Source: Pseudomonadota bacterium | GTDB lineage: Bacteria > Pseudomonadota > Alphaproteobacteria > Rhizobiales > Xanthobacteraceae | NCBI GenBank assembly: GCA_023404675.1 | Contig: JAEYAW010000033.1 | Span: 1-64,000, forward strand | Reading direction: 5' to 3' | Length of the DNA stretch: 64,000 nucleotides | In this document: positions 8,566 to 18,018 of the stretch, one piece after another | How positions within the stretch are numbered: the first letter of the stretch is position 1 | Layout of the letters: the number at the start of each line of letters is the position of its first letter | The notes under the pieces: model-generated | Told to the model about the DNA's origin: nothing | Databases searched by the model: none | What the model saw: only the letters and a program-made list of their open reading frames with translations | Position numbers and translations under genes: made by a program

Positions 8566-11372
8566 CCGCGCTGTCGCAACGCGGCGGCGAAGACCGACAG
8601 GCGCCGGAGTCCGTCGAGCGCGCCGTCGTCTGCGGCCGGAAGGCCGATCCGCGCGAGGAGCTCGCTAAGCGCCGTGCGAAGCGCGCCGCTGGCCGCCTGC
8701 AAGGTCGCACCGGCGGCGAGCAGGTCGTCCTGCCACGAGGCCGACCAGGTGTCGCGATCCACCAGCGCCAGTCCCGGCGCATTGCGTGCCCCCACCGCCG
8801 CGAAGACGCGGCCGAGATCGGCCGCCAGCATTTCGAGGTTGCGGCGGGTGGCTTGGTCATGCGCGTCGGGCGCGGCCCATGACAGCACCGGCGCGTCACG
8901 ATCCTTCCCCCGCAGCGCGAGGCCCATCGCCGCATAGGCCGAGAGGCCGTTCGGGTAACGGCGATGCAGCGCCTCGACATAGGCGTTCAGCTCGTCGCGA
9001 CGGACCCTGAGCCGCTCGTTGACCGTGACCCAGTCGTCCTCGTTGAAGCGCGTCCGGCTCTCCCACGAGGCCCTCAACTGGTTGAGCAGGGTCTTGCGGT
9101 CGGCCTTGCTGGAATGCAGCTCGATACAGGACGCCCCGAGGCCGTGCTCGCGCAGCCGGCGATGGACGACGTTCAGCGCCGCTGTCTTCTCGGCGACGAA
9201 CAGCACGGTCTTGCCGGCCGCGAGACAGTTGGCGATCATGTTGGCGATGGTCTGGCTTTTGCCGGTGCCGGGCGGGCCGACGATCACGAAATCGCGCCCT
9301 TCCGCCGCGGCGAGACAGGCGGCGAGCTGCGAGGAATCGGCCGGCAGCAGCGACACAAGGTCGGCGGGCGCGCAGGTGCGGTCAAGGTCGTGTCCGTCGC
9401 GGAACGGCACGTCCGCTCCCTCGAACGCCAGCTCGGGCGTGTCGATCAGATGGCGCACGACCCTGTTGTTGCGGAGCGCGTCGGTGCGCTCAACGAGGTC
9501 TTTCCACATCAGGAATTTGGCGAAGGAGAAGGTGGAAAGCGCGGCGTCGTCCACCACCTCCATGCCCGGGACGTCGCGCACCGCCTGCCGCACCTGCCCA
9601 AGGATGCGCTGCACGTCGATGCCGTTGTCGTCGCGCGGCAGGTCGTCGAATCCGGTCAGCTTGAGCCCGAAGTCCCGTTCGAGGAACTGAACGAGCGTGG
9701 CGTTGAAGCGCGGCTCGTCCTCATGGCCGCGCAACGCGAAGCGCGACGATGCGCTTTTGCGGTCGAGACGCACCGGCACCAGCAGCAGCGGGGCGAGGAA
9801 AACGCGCTCGTCCGTCTGCTTCTCCTTCCAGCGCAGGAAGCCGACCGCGAGGAACAACGTGTTGGTGCCGCCCTCCGCGATGTCGCTGCGGGCCTGCCGG
9901 TGCAGTTCGATGAGGCGCTTGTCCAATTCGTCCTGCGGCAAGGGCGAGGCCAGCTCGTCACGGCCCAGCGCCTCGGTGGCAAAGGTGCGGTTGAAGTCGC
10001 GTCCGCCGCCGTCGCGGTGGAGCTGCTGGTCGCGCTCGCCGACAGGGTTCTGCTGGGGCAGCGAGATCAGGCGGACGGCGGCTCCTTCCGCCAGCCGGTC
10101 TTCGAGATAGGCAACGTCGGTGCACAGGAACGGAATGGTCTTTCTGTTGGCGCGCAGATTCAGCAGCCGGTTGCGCAGCGTCAGGTCGAGCAGCTTCTTC
10201 TGCCAGCGGTCGATGCGGCCCTGCGCCGTCGTCGGCTTCACCTCCACGATATCGGGCGGCTGGCCGAGGTCGTCGGGCGCTTCCGGCAGCGGCAGGTCGA
10301 TGTTCTCGCCAGCCATGGGCGCCGGTGCCGGCGCGGGCTGGTGCGAGGCCAGCGGCATGATGCCGCCGCTGCGGGCGCGGCGGATGTCGATGGCGGCAAC
10401 GAAGTCGGCCGCCGCGCTTTCGTCGAGACGCGCTTCGACGAGCTGCTGCGCATGTTCGAACGGCAGGGGCGGGCGATGTGTCACGCCGGTGGTTTCGAAC
10501 ACGATCATCTCGCGCGCGGACAGCGCCTTGCGCAATTCCATGGCGTCGGACTCGATGGTCCCCTGCGTGCTCCGGGAGGTCAGCCACACGCCGACCGCGG
10601 CGTGGCCCCTGAACATCATCACCATCGGATGCAGCCCGGCCGCTTCCAGCGCCGCCGCGAACAGCAGCGACGTGTCGAGGCAGGTCGCCAGCGCATCGCC
10701 CGTGATCGTGCCGGGCCTCCGCACCTTCTGGCCCCGGCTTTCGAAGCTCGCGGGCGGCTCCGCGTAATGCAGCGCCAGCGCGCTGACCGTCGAATAGATC
10801 GCGGCCGCGATCAGATAGACCCGTTGCGGATTGCCGCTCTGATAGCCGTCGAGCCCCGGCGCGTGGCCGTGACGCAGCAGCCGTTCCGAGGCGTCGCGCA
10901 GGATCGGCGGCACGGCCGGATCGTTCGGCATCACGAAGGCGGGCAGAAGCTGGAGCATGTCCGCGACGCCGCCCCATTCGTCGCGCGCCAGCAGGCGCAC
11001 CGACACATGCGCTTCCGTTACCAGGCGCTCGCCGGCGAACAGGCGCAGCGCGATGTCGCCGCGCTCCGCCTCGTTCAGTCCCATGAGATAAGATGCGTCG
11101 AGATCGACCCGCCGATCGGTGAGGAGGCAGGTTTCACCGGCCGCGATATGGTCCATGATCCAGGTCTTCGGCCGCAGGAACGACGGCGTCGATGTCAGTT
11201 CGAGCCGGCAGGCGGCGAGCGTCTCGCTGGTCGGATTTTCGATCGAGATCGCGCGAACGATGGGAATGGCGTTCTGGAAGGAGGCGTAGGTAAAGGAGGG
11301 TGCGATATCGGCGACAATTCGAATCTCACCGGGCGAAGCAATAGCTTCGCTCGTCTCACGCACACCCGGCAT
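8566..11372 (-). CDS. N-terminal part of the DUF4011/SF1 helicase protein, up to the frameshift
   Basis: First half (about 935 aa) of the helicase-nuclease. It begins with a region of unknown fold, includes a transglutaminase-like stretch around residues 210-330, then DUF4011 (LLDLTLRNRLLNLR motif) and the first RecA-like domain with Walker A GPPGTGKS near residue 700. The reading frame formally continues to a stop at 7956, but past about 8565 it is arginine-rich shadow sequence. Coding resumes one base over in the 5420-8551 frame. I chose the ATG at 11372 (MPGVRET) because GGAG stands 7 bases upstream; the longer frame to 11429 would need a TTG. With the Walker A here and Walker B in the other half, neither fragment alone can be a helicase. 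Confidence 0.78.
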
Positions 11373-11492
11373 CGTGAAGCTCCGCCCGCCCGACCTCAAT
11401 TGGAGGTTGAGGGTAGCACCCTGCCCCAAGGATTCAAGAGTTGCGTGTCTGAGAAACTACAACTTCATGATGAATATTTGACGAGAATTAAA

Positions 11493-12344
11493 TCAGAAAA
11501 CCACGGTCTTGCGGCCGTTCAGAAGCACGCGCCGTTCGAGGTGATGTTTCACGGCGCGGGCCAGCACCCGCGATTCCGTATCGCGGCCGACGGCGACGAA
11601 ATCGTCCGGCGACAGGGCGTGGGAGACGCGCTCGGTCTCCTGCTCGATGATCGGGCCCTCGTCGAGATCCGGCGTCGCGTAATGCGCTGTCGCGCCGATG
11701 ATCTTCACGCCGCGCTCGTGCGCCTGCTGATAGGGCTTGGCGCCCTTGAAGCTCGGCAGGAACGAGTGGTGGATGTTGATGACATGACCGTAGAGCTTGC
11801 TCGACATCTCGCTCGACAGAATCTGCATATAGCGCGCGAGCACCACGAGGTCGGCCTTGGTGTTCAGGTAGAGATCGTAGAGCCTGCGCTCCTGCTCCGC
11901 CTTGTTCTCTTTCGTCACGGGCCAGTGGTGAAAGGGGATTCCGGCGGCCCGCGCGGTGCTCTCGCTGTCCGGATGGTTGGAGACGATGGCCACCACCTCG
12001 GCGCGCAGCCATCCGACGCGGACCTGATAGAGCAGATGTTGCAGGCAATGATCGAACTTCGACACCATGATGATGACGCGTGGCACGGCGTCGATGTCGG
12101 TCAGTGCCGCCGCCATCTCGAAACGCTGGTAGACCGGATCGAGCGCGGTTTCGACCGCCCTTCGGTCGACGTCCTGCGGTGCCTCGAAGGCGATCCGCAT
12201 GAAGAAGCGGTTGGTGCCGCGATCCCAGAACTGCGCGCTTTCCTGGATGTTGCCGCCGATGTCGGCGATCGCCGTGGTGACGGTGGCGACGATGCGGGGC
12301 CTGTCCTGGCAGGACAGGGTGAGAACCCAGTTGGTCTTGGTCAT
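11493..12344 (-). CDS. purU: Formyltetrahydrofolate deformylase, 283 aa
   Basis: PurU hydrolyses 10-formyl-THF to THF plus formate, balancing the one-carbon pool and supplying formate. An N-terminal ACT domain (about residues 6-85, starting WVLTLSCQDRPRIVA) is followed by a formyltransferase-type hydrolase domain. Catalytic residues are visible: the NIHHSFLP motif at 190-197 and the Asp of LDEGPII at 228. Length matches the family (about 280-290). The start at 12344 (MTKTNWV) is chosen because it begins the ACT domain directly; upstream residues are low-complexity. The helicase gene follows in the same direction after a gap of about 120 bp. Confidence 0.93.
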   Translation of the reverse strand: MTKTNWVLTLSCQDRPRIVATVTTAIADIGGNIQESAQFWDRGTNRFFMRIAFEAPQDVDRRAVETALDPVYQRFEMAAALTDIDAVPRVIIMVSKFDHCLQHLLYQVRVGWLRAEVVAIVSNHPDSESTARAAGIPFHHWPVTKENKAEQERRLYDLYLNTKADLVVLARYMQILSSEMSSKLYGHVINIHHSFLPSFKGAKPYQQAHERGVKIIGATAHYATPDLDEGPIIEQETERVSHALSPDDFVAVGRDTESRVLARAVKHHLERRVLLNGRKTVVF

Positions 12345-12455
12345 GGCGGCTGCGGCTGTCCGTTGAAGGCGGCGACGGCCGGCGCGGGATGGAACCGCGC
12401 CGGCGGCATTGCGCTTAGCAGGATCGGCGGCAAACCTCAATCGGTTAGAAAAATT

Positions 12456-12472
12456 ATTTCCTGATAGGAAAT
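12456..12472 (-). terminator. Hairpin with U-run after the TonB receptor gene
   Basis: A perfect 7-bp inverted repeat (ATTTCCT, 3-base loop, AGGAAAT) lies 27 bases past the receptor stop. Read on the minus strand it is followed by an AATTTTT run. The stem is AT-rich, so strength is uncertain. Confidence 0.45.
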
Positions 12473-12498
12473 TTTGGTTCCGGATGCAGTCTGCCGCT

Positions 12499-14676
12499 TC
12501 AGTTCAGCCGCGCCGAGGCGAAGAAGCGGACATTGAGTCCAGGTTGCAGCACCTCGTCCTTTTTGTAGGACTGATGCAGCCGGATGTCGTCGTTCAACAG
12601 GTTCTCACCGCGCAGGCCGACAGTGATTTCAGGCACCAGCGGGCGGCCCGCGAGCTTCACGGTGTGGCTGATCTCCGCGTTGAGGAGATTGTAGCCGGGT
12701 GTGGACGTCTCGAACGCGGCGAGATTATTTTGCGCGAAGGCATGGAGCAGGTGAATCCGCGCCACCCATTGCGCATCCCGGTAATAGACGCCTCCGCCCA
12801 GACGGTGCGGCGGGATCTTGGGCACATAAGTGCCGTCGGTGAAAGTGGCGCGGACGAAATCGTACTGCGCCTCGATGCCCCACATCCCGTTCCATAGCGG
12901 CCCGACGTCCTTCTCGATCTGAATTTCCGCGCCGATGAAGCGGGCATCGCGTTGCGAATAGGTGATCTGGTCGTAGGTCGCGCCGGGCTGCCCACAGGAT
13001 GCGAAGGTCGCGCCGCAGCGGATGCCGGTGAAATTCTTGAAGATGAAGTTCTTGTATGCCGTGTGATAGGCCGACGCCTCGAAGCGGAAATCGCCCGTGC
13101 CGCGCTTGAGGCCGATCTCGATCGTGTCCGCTTTCTCCAGCGTCATGTTCGGACTGCCGATCTCGAAGGTGCGCGGCGTGTCGTGCGGTCCTTTGTAGAA
13201 CAGCTCGATCGGATCGGGCGCGCGCTCGACATGCTGCGCGGTCAGCCGGCCGACCATGTCGAACGGCAGATCGTACAGGACCCCGCCGCTGACGCTGGCG
13301 GGTACATAGGTGCGGTTGACCGGAAACAGCGCCGGATCGTTCGGCGGCGGCAGGAACGTTGCCGGAAAGCTGGCGCCCGTGCCGCGAATGCCGGTGCTCT
13401 CGATGCGACCGGCCGCCTGCAGGCGCAGCCGCTCGGTCATGCGCAGTTCCTCGAACACGAAGGCCGCGACGGTCTGCGCGCGCGCTGGTGCGAGCAGTTC
13501 TTCCGTTGCACCCGCAACGGAAATCCTGCGCTGTACCCATTGCACGCCGGCAAGGCCGTTCAGCGAACCCAGCGCGGTTTGCACCGGCAGATGTGAAATT
13601 TCGGCGCGAGATTCGATCTCGCGGTTCTTGAACCGGGAGCCGACGACCGCATCAAGGCCGACGCCGTTGATTTCGTCATGCATGTAGTCGCTGTAGCCCA
13701 GCCAGTAGCGGACGGTGTCGATGCCGTATTCGCGGATCGCGCGCTCGCCCCGGCTGCTCCATTTTTCCTGCCGCAGGTCGATGTGATTCTTCACCGCAGC
13801 GGAATCGATGCCGGGAATGAAATATTTCATCGCGATGTTCTGATACGCGAAACCGGCGAAGCCCTGCGCGTCGATATAGGATCCGCCGGCCGAATAGCCG
13901 CGCGACCGATAGCTGGAATTGGCTTGAACGCCGCCGCCGGGGATCTGGTAGTCGCCCGCGGCGCGCTCATAGGCGTCCACATGCATCGCGAAATTGCCGC
14001 CGCCCGCGTCGAGCGCGACCACGCCATCGTGGCCGCGATTCACGGTGGTGAGGCCGCCGCGCGACTCGAACGCCACGCCGTTGCGCGGAATCGCTGTCGG
14101 AATGCGGGCGGTGGTGGCACTGACCACGCCGCCGATGGCCTGCGAGCCGTAGCGCAGGATGGCCGGGCCGCGCGTCACCTCGACCTTCTCCGCCGCGAGC
14201 GGATCGATCGTCACCGCATGGTCCTCGCCGAGATTGGCCATGTCGGCGGAACCGATGCCGTTTTCCTGCGTGCGTACGCGAAAGCCGCCGAGACCCCGGA
14301 TCACCGGGCGGCTTGCCAGCGGCGCGAACGAGGTCGCGGACACGCCGGGCATGGTGCTCAGGGCGTCGCCGAGCGAAGCGCTGGGGCGGCTGAGGGCCTC
14401 GGCGCTGCCGAGGGTCGACGTCGAGCTGAAGCCGGCCGTCGCGGGCATGCTCACGGACGCGCCCCACCAAGGCGGGGGGGCAGGTGCGGGTTGGGACGGG
14501 GCGGCGACGCGGGTTGCTTCGCGGGGCGGGCGTGAAGGACGGGTCGCGGCCCGCTTTTTCTTTGGTGCCGACACCACAATGCCGGGGAGTTCGGTTTGAG
14601 CCTCTGCCGGCTCGAATCCTGCTGTCCCCACCAACACGGCCGCCGCGGCGGCCAAACCCCTGCCCATCATTCCCAT
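12499..14676 (-). CDS. TonB-dependent outer membrane receptor, ZnuD-like, 725 aa
   Basis: Outer membrane gated channel driven by TonB/ExbBD. It has a signal peptide (LAAAAAVLVGTAGFEPAEA), a Pro/Ala-rich linker, a plug domain from about residue 90 and a 22-strand barrel to the C-terminus. The plug contains the segments IRGLGGFRVR, NGIGSADM and EVTRGPAILRYGS, which match the ZnuD zinc-receptor group better than siderophore receptors; substrate is inference. The likely start is the ATG at 14676, with further Met codons just downstream. No TonB, ExbBD or ABC importer genes are adjacent. The palindromes at 14699-14732 sit 23 bases upstream and suggest repression by a Fur-family metalloregulator. 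Confidence 0.85.
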   Translation of the reverse strand: MGMMGRGLAAAAAVLVGTAGFEPAEAQTELPGIVVSAPKKKRAATRPSRPPREATRVAAPSQPAPAPPPWWGASVSMPATAGFSSTSTLGSAEALSRPSASLGDALSTMPGVSATSFAPLASRPVIRGLGGFRVRTQENGIGSADMANLGEDHAVTIDPLAAEKVEVTRGPAILRYGSQAIGGVVSATTARIPTAIPRNGVAFESRGGLTTVNRGHDGVVALDAGGGNFAMHVDAYERAAGDYQIPGGGVQANSSYRSRGYSAGGSYIDAQGFAGFAYQNIAMKYFIPGIDSAAVKNHIDLRQEKWSSRGERAIREYGIDTVRYWLGYSDYMHDEINGVGLDAVVGSRFKNREIESRAEISHLPVQTALGSLNGLAGVQWVQRRISVAGATEELLAPARAQTVAAFVFEELRMTERLRLQAAGRIESTGIRGTGASFPATFLPPPNDPALFPVNRTYVPASVSGGVLYDLPFDMVGRLTAQHVERAPDPIELFYKGPHDTPRTFEIGSPNMTLEKADTIEIGLKRGTGDFRFEASAYHTAYKNFIFKNFTGIRCGATFASCGQPGATYDQITYSQRDARFIGAEIQIEKDVGPLWNGMWGIEAQYDFVRATFTDGTYVPKIPPHRLGGGVYYRDAQWVARIHLLHAFAQNNLAAFETSTPGYNLLNAEISHTVKLAGRPLVPEITVGLRGENLLNDDIRLHQSYKKDEVLQPGLNVRFFASARLN

Positions 14677-14698
14677 TCTCGCTTTTGCGACCTACTCG

Positions 14699-14732
14699 CA
14701 TTTGCATCAAACATAAATGCAAATGACTTGCA
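14699..14732 (-). promoter_or_regulatory. Overlapping palindromes upstream of the TonB receptor: candidate metalloregulator operator
   Basis: CATTTGCAT (14699-14707), 9 bases, ATGCAAATG (14717-14725) is a perfect inverted repeat. It overlaps TGCAA (14718-14722), 5 bases, TTGCA (14728-14732). TGCAA/TTGCA dyads resemble the Fur/Mur-type operators of alphaproteobacteria. The site is 23-56 bases upstream of the receptor start, where a repressor would block transcription. I cannot say whether zinc, iron or manganese is sensed. Confidence 0.5.
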
Positions 14733-14858
14733 ACAGCGATGTCTGGCGTGATTTGGGAGTTGCTGTTCGCCCGCAGATTATGGGACGCGATAACCGCGCA
14801 TGGCGCGGCGATGCGACGGAAAGGAATGCGGGGAAGGGCCGTCTGCCGGTCGGGTGCG

Positions 14859-16430
14859 TTACCGGCCGTATCCGGTCCCGCGCATGATGACGCCGCCGCC
14901 GGACTGCGAGCCCATGCCCATTCCTGCTGGCCTGCCGCCCGTTACCGGCGGGCGGCCGGTCGGTCCTCCCGGCATCCGGTCGTAGCCGCCGCCATAGGGC
15001 GGTCGGACGATCGGGGGCCGGCCATAGGGGCCGCCGGGGCCGACCACGATTCCGCCTCCGACCACCGGTGGCCCGTAAACGCGAGGCGGCGGGGCGTAGA
15101 CGACCTCTTCCTCCTCGATCACGACGGGGCGGCGGCGCGGCGGCGGGTCGTTTTCGACCGCCCGGGAGGGCCTGGTCGCTGCGCTCTTCTGCTTGCTCTT
15201 CTGCTCGGCGCGCTTCTTTGCGGGTGCGGAATCGGGCTGGCTGCACGGACAGGTGGGACCAGCGGCCGCCAGCGCGAGCGGACCCGTCGGCGCGGCGGCG
15301 ACCACCGGCAGCGGCCGGTTGCGCATCCGCTCGGCCAGCTTGCGCGCCGTCGCGGCGAGATCGCTGGCGGGAAACGCGGCAAGGAAGGTCTCATAGGACG
15401 AGGCGGTGTTGAGGAGCACGGCCGTTTCCCAGGCGATCATCTCGCGTCGGCGGTCGTAGAGCGAGCGCACGCGGGTGACGAAGGGCGGCTGGGCGAACAG
15501 CGCGATGAATGCCTCATAGGCTTCCACGCTATCCTCGGCGACGACGTGTTCGTAGGCTGTCTCGGGCTTCAGGCCGCGCAGTGCTGTCTTCCAGGTGTCC
15601 ACCGTCTGTTTCTGCGCCTGTGCCAGCGGAGCGGCGGGTGTCGCATTGCCAGCGCCGCCCGGGAAGAAGTTGAACGCCGCGGTCAGCGACGAGGAATCCC
15701 ACGGCGTCTGACGTCCTTCGGTGGCCTGATTGACCTCGACACGCACACGCTTGAAGGCTTCCTCGATCGAGAGGCCGGGCTCGCGCGCGACCTTGAGCAG
15801 CGCGGCGGTATAGGGGCTGTTGTCGCCGCTGCCGTCCTCGGCCTCGGCGCCCGGCGAGGTGGAATACGAGATGAAGGTGCCGGCCGCGCCCGCCTTCGCG
15901 TCGACGATGGCGAGGCCGTGCCCCGCCGTCTTGTTGATCTCGGGGAACGGATTGTTGCGGCAGGCATCCAGCATCAGGATGCGCATGCGGGTCGGCACCG
16001 AGCCGAGCGTGTTCAGCACGTCGTTCAGCCGCACCGCCTGAAGCGGAATGTCGGCCTCGCGCTTGGGGTCGACATCGACGGGCACCAGATAGTTCTCGCC
16101 ATCGATCTGCAGACCGTGCCCCGCATAAAAGACCAGCGCGATGGTATCGGGGCCCTTCCCGGCAACCCTGGCCGCGAAATCGCCGACGGCGGCACGCATT
16201 TCGGTCTGCGACAGGTCGGCGGCGCTGATCACCTCGAAGCCGGCCTCGCCCAGCATCCTGCTCATCATCTTCGCGTCGTTGGCGGGATTGGGCAGCGGCG
16301 TGACGGCGCGGTACGCGGACTGGCCGATCACCAGCGCCAGCCGGTCCTCCGCCTGCGCGGCCCCTGCGAACAGGATCGCGGCCAGGGGAGCTATTGTGCA
16401 AAGCAGCATGCGGCGAAACGTCGAGACCAT
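14859..16430 (-). CDS. Secreted caspase-family protein with proline/glycine-rich tail, 523 aa
   Basis: Bacterial caspase-fold (peptidase C14 p20, orthocaspase-like) protein, predicted periplasmic. A signal peptide (LLCTIAPLAAILFAGAAQA) is followed by the p20-like domain at about 28-270 with an intact dyad: His105 in FYAGHG and Cys157 in LDACRNNPF. A helical middle region reads like short degenerate repeats (about 300-420). The tail is basic, then Pro/Gly/Tyr-rich (GPYGRPPIVRPP). The start at 16430 is the Met before the signal peptide. It is divergent from pncB. The substrate is unknown, and related proteins often lack demonstrated protease activity. Related caspase-fold genes are at 30073, 42422 and 44792. 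Confidence 0.85.
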   Translation of the reverse strand: MVSTFRRMLLCTIAPLAAILFAGAAQAEDRLALVIGQSAYRAVTPLPNPANDAKMMSRMLGEAGFEVISAADLSQTEMRAAVGDFAARVAGKGPDTIALVFYAGHGLQIDGENYLVPVDVDPKREADIPLQAVRLNDVLNTLGSVPTRMRILMLDACRNNPFPEINKTAGHGLAIVDAKAGAAGTFISYSTSPGAEAEDGSGDNSPYTAALLKVAREPGLSIEEAFKRVRVEVNQATEGRQTPWDSSSLTAAFNFFPGGAGNATPAAPLAQAQKQTVDTWKTALRGLKPETAYEHVVAEDSVEAYEAFIALFAQPPFVTRVRSLYDRRREMIAWETAVLLNTASSYETFLAAFPASDLAATARKLAERMRNRPLPVVAAAPTGPLALAAAGPTCPCSQPDSAPAKKRAEQKSKQKSAATRPSRAVENDPPPRRRPVVIEEEEVVYAPPPRVYGPPVVGGGIVVGPGGPYGRPPIVRPPYGGGYDRMPGGPTGRPPVTGGRPAGMGMGSQSGGGVIMRGTGYGR

Positions 16431-16679
16431 GGTGTGCCATCCACTCCCGGGAGTACCGAATTCAGCAAGGCTCTCCCTTGAGCAGTCGGGAGTGGTGCGG
16501 ACCCGGTTCAGAGTATTGCCGCGCAGAGGGCGGGGTCTCACGCCAACGTTATTCCGGGGCGAGGGAGATATACCTGCGATCGTAGATGTTCCCTAACCTG
16601 TCCGCGCGAACGCGGCTTGACCTGCCGCCCGCGCTGCCTTTCTATCGGCTCCCTTTTCCACCGGCGAGCGCCGTGCGTC

Positions 16680-17984
16680 ATGCCCGTCACCGATATCGCG
16701 ACACGAACCTACGACCATAGCTGGCGGCTCGATCCCATCATCCGCAGCCTGCTCGACACGGATTTCTACAAGCTGCTGATGCAGCAGATGATCCGCGAGC
16801 TGTACCCGGATGTCGACGTCACCTTCTCGCTGATCAACCGCAGCCGCAGCGTCCGGCTCGCCGATGTCATCGACGAGGGCGAACTGCGCGCGCAGCTCGA
16901 TCACGCGCGCGAACTGCGGTTCACCAAGAAAGAGCTGATCTGGCTCGCCGGCAACACCTTCTACGGCAAGACCCAGATGTTCTCGCCGGACTATATCCGC
17001 TGGCTCGGCAACTTCCGTTTGCCGGACTACGAGTTGCGCAAGGTGGACGGCCAGTACGAGCTGCACTTTCACGGCCCGTGGACTCACACCACGATGTGGG
17101 AGATTCCGGCGCTCGCCATCGTGAACGAACTGCGCTCGCGCCACGCCATGCGCGGGATGGGGCGTTTCGCGCTGGACGTGCTGTATGCGCGGGCCAAGGC
17201 CAAGCTGTGGAGCAAGGTGGAACGCCTGCACGAACTGGACGGCCTGCGGCTGTCGGATTTCGGCACCCGCCGCCGCCACGGTTTTCTCTGGCAGCGCTGG
17301 TGCGTGGAGGCGCTGAAGGAGAAGCTCGGCGATGCCTTCACCGGCACGTCGAACATCCTGCTGGCGATGGACAGCGATCTGGAAGCCATCGGCACCAACG
17401 CGCACGAGCTGCCGATGGTGACGGCCGCGCTGGCCGATACCGACGAGGAATTGCAGGAGGCGCCATATCGCGTGCTCGACCAGTGGCGGCATCTGTACGG
17501 CGGCAATCTTCTGATCGCGTTGCCGGATGCGTTCGGCACCACCTCTTTCCTGCGCCATGCGCCGGACTGGGTCGCCGACTGGACCGGCTTCCGGCCGGAC
17601 AGCGCCCCGCCGATCAGCGCCGGCGAGCAGATCATCGCATGGTGGCAGCAGAAGGGGCGCGACCCGCGCGAAAAACTGCTGATCTTCTCCGACGGCATGG
17701 ACGTCGATTCCATCGAGCAGACCTTCCGCCATTTCAACGGCCGCGTCCGGCTGTCGTTCGGCTGGGGCACCAATCTCACCAACGATTTTGTCGGCTGCGC
17801 GCCCGATGGACGCAAGGGCCTCGATCCGATTTCGCTGGTCTGCAAGGTCAGCGCGGTGAACGGACGTCCCGCCGTGAAGCTGTCGGATAACCCGGAGAAA
17901 TCGACCGGCGATCCGAGGGAGATCGAGCGTTATCTGCGTGTGTTCGGCGATCTCGGCCGCGTTCGCAGCGAATTGCGGGTGTGA
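16680..17984 (+). CDS. pncB: Nicotinate phosphoribosyltransferase, 434 aa
   Basis: Converts nicotinate and PRPP (with ATP) to nicotinate mononucleotide in the Preiss-Handler NAD salvage pathway. The sequence matches the family throughout: LLDTDFYKLLMQQ near residue 20, a central FGTRRRH substrate-binding motif, and FSDGMD followed by FGWGTNLTND near the C-terminus for phosphate binding. Length fits the alphaproteobacterial form. I start at the ATG at 16680 (MPVTDIATRTYDH); the in-frame TTG at 16617 adds a non-conserved leader. The DUF2867 gene follows 34 bp downstream on the same strand. Confidence 0.95.
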   Translation: MPVTDIATRTYDHSWRLDPIIRSLLDTDFYKLLMQQMIRELYPDVDVTFSLINRSRSVRLADVIDEGELRAQLDHARELRFTKKELIWLAGNTFYGKTQMFSPDYIRWLGNFRLPDYELRKVDGQYELHFHGPWTHTTMWEIPALAIVNELRSRHAMRGMGRFALDVLYARAKAKLWSKVERLHELDGLRLSDFGTRRRHGFLWQRWCVEALKEKLGDAFTGTSNILLAMDSDLEAIGTNAHELPMVTAALADTDEELQEAPYRVLDQWRHLYGGNLLIALPDAFGTTSFLRHAPDWVADWTGFRPDSAPPISAGEQIIAWWQQKGRDPREKLLIFSDGMDVDSIEQTFRHFNGRVRLSFGWGTNLTNDFVGCAPDGRKGLDPISLVCKVSAVNGRPAVKLSDNPEKSTGDPREIERYLRVFGDLGRVRSELRV

Positions 17985-18018
17985 TCGCGACAATCCTGCC
18001 AGCGGAGCGACGAGAACG

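Noticed and set aside
8964..12464. Plus-strand open frame of 1166 codons
   Set aside because: Antisense to the helicase N-terminal part and purU; no recognisable motif.
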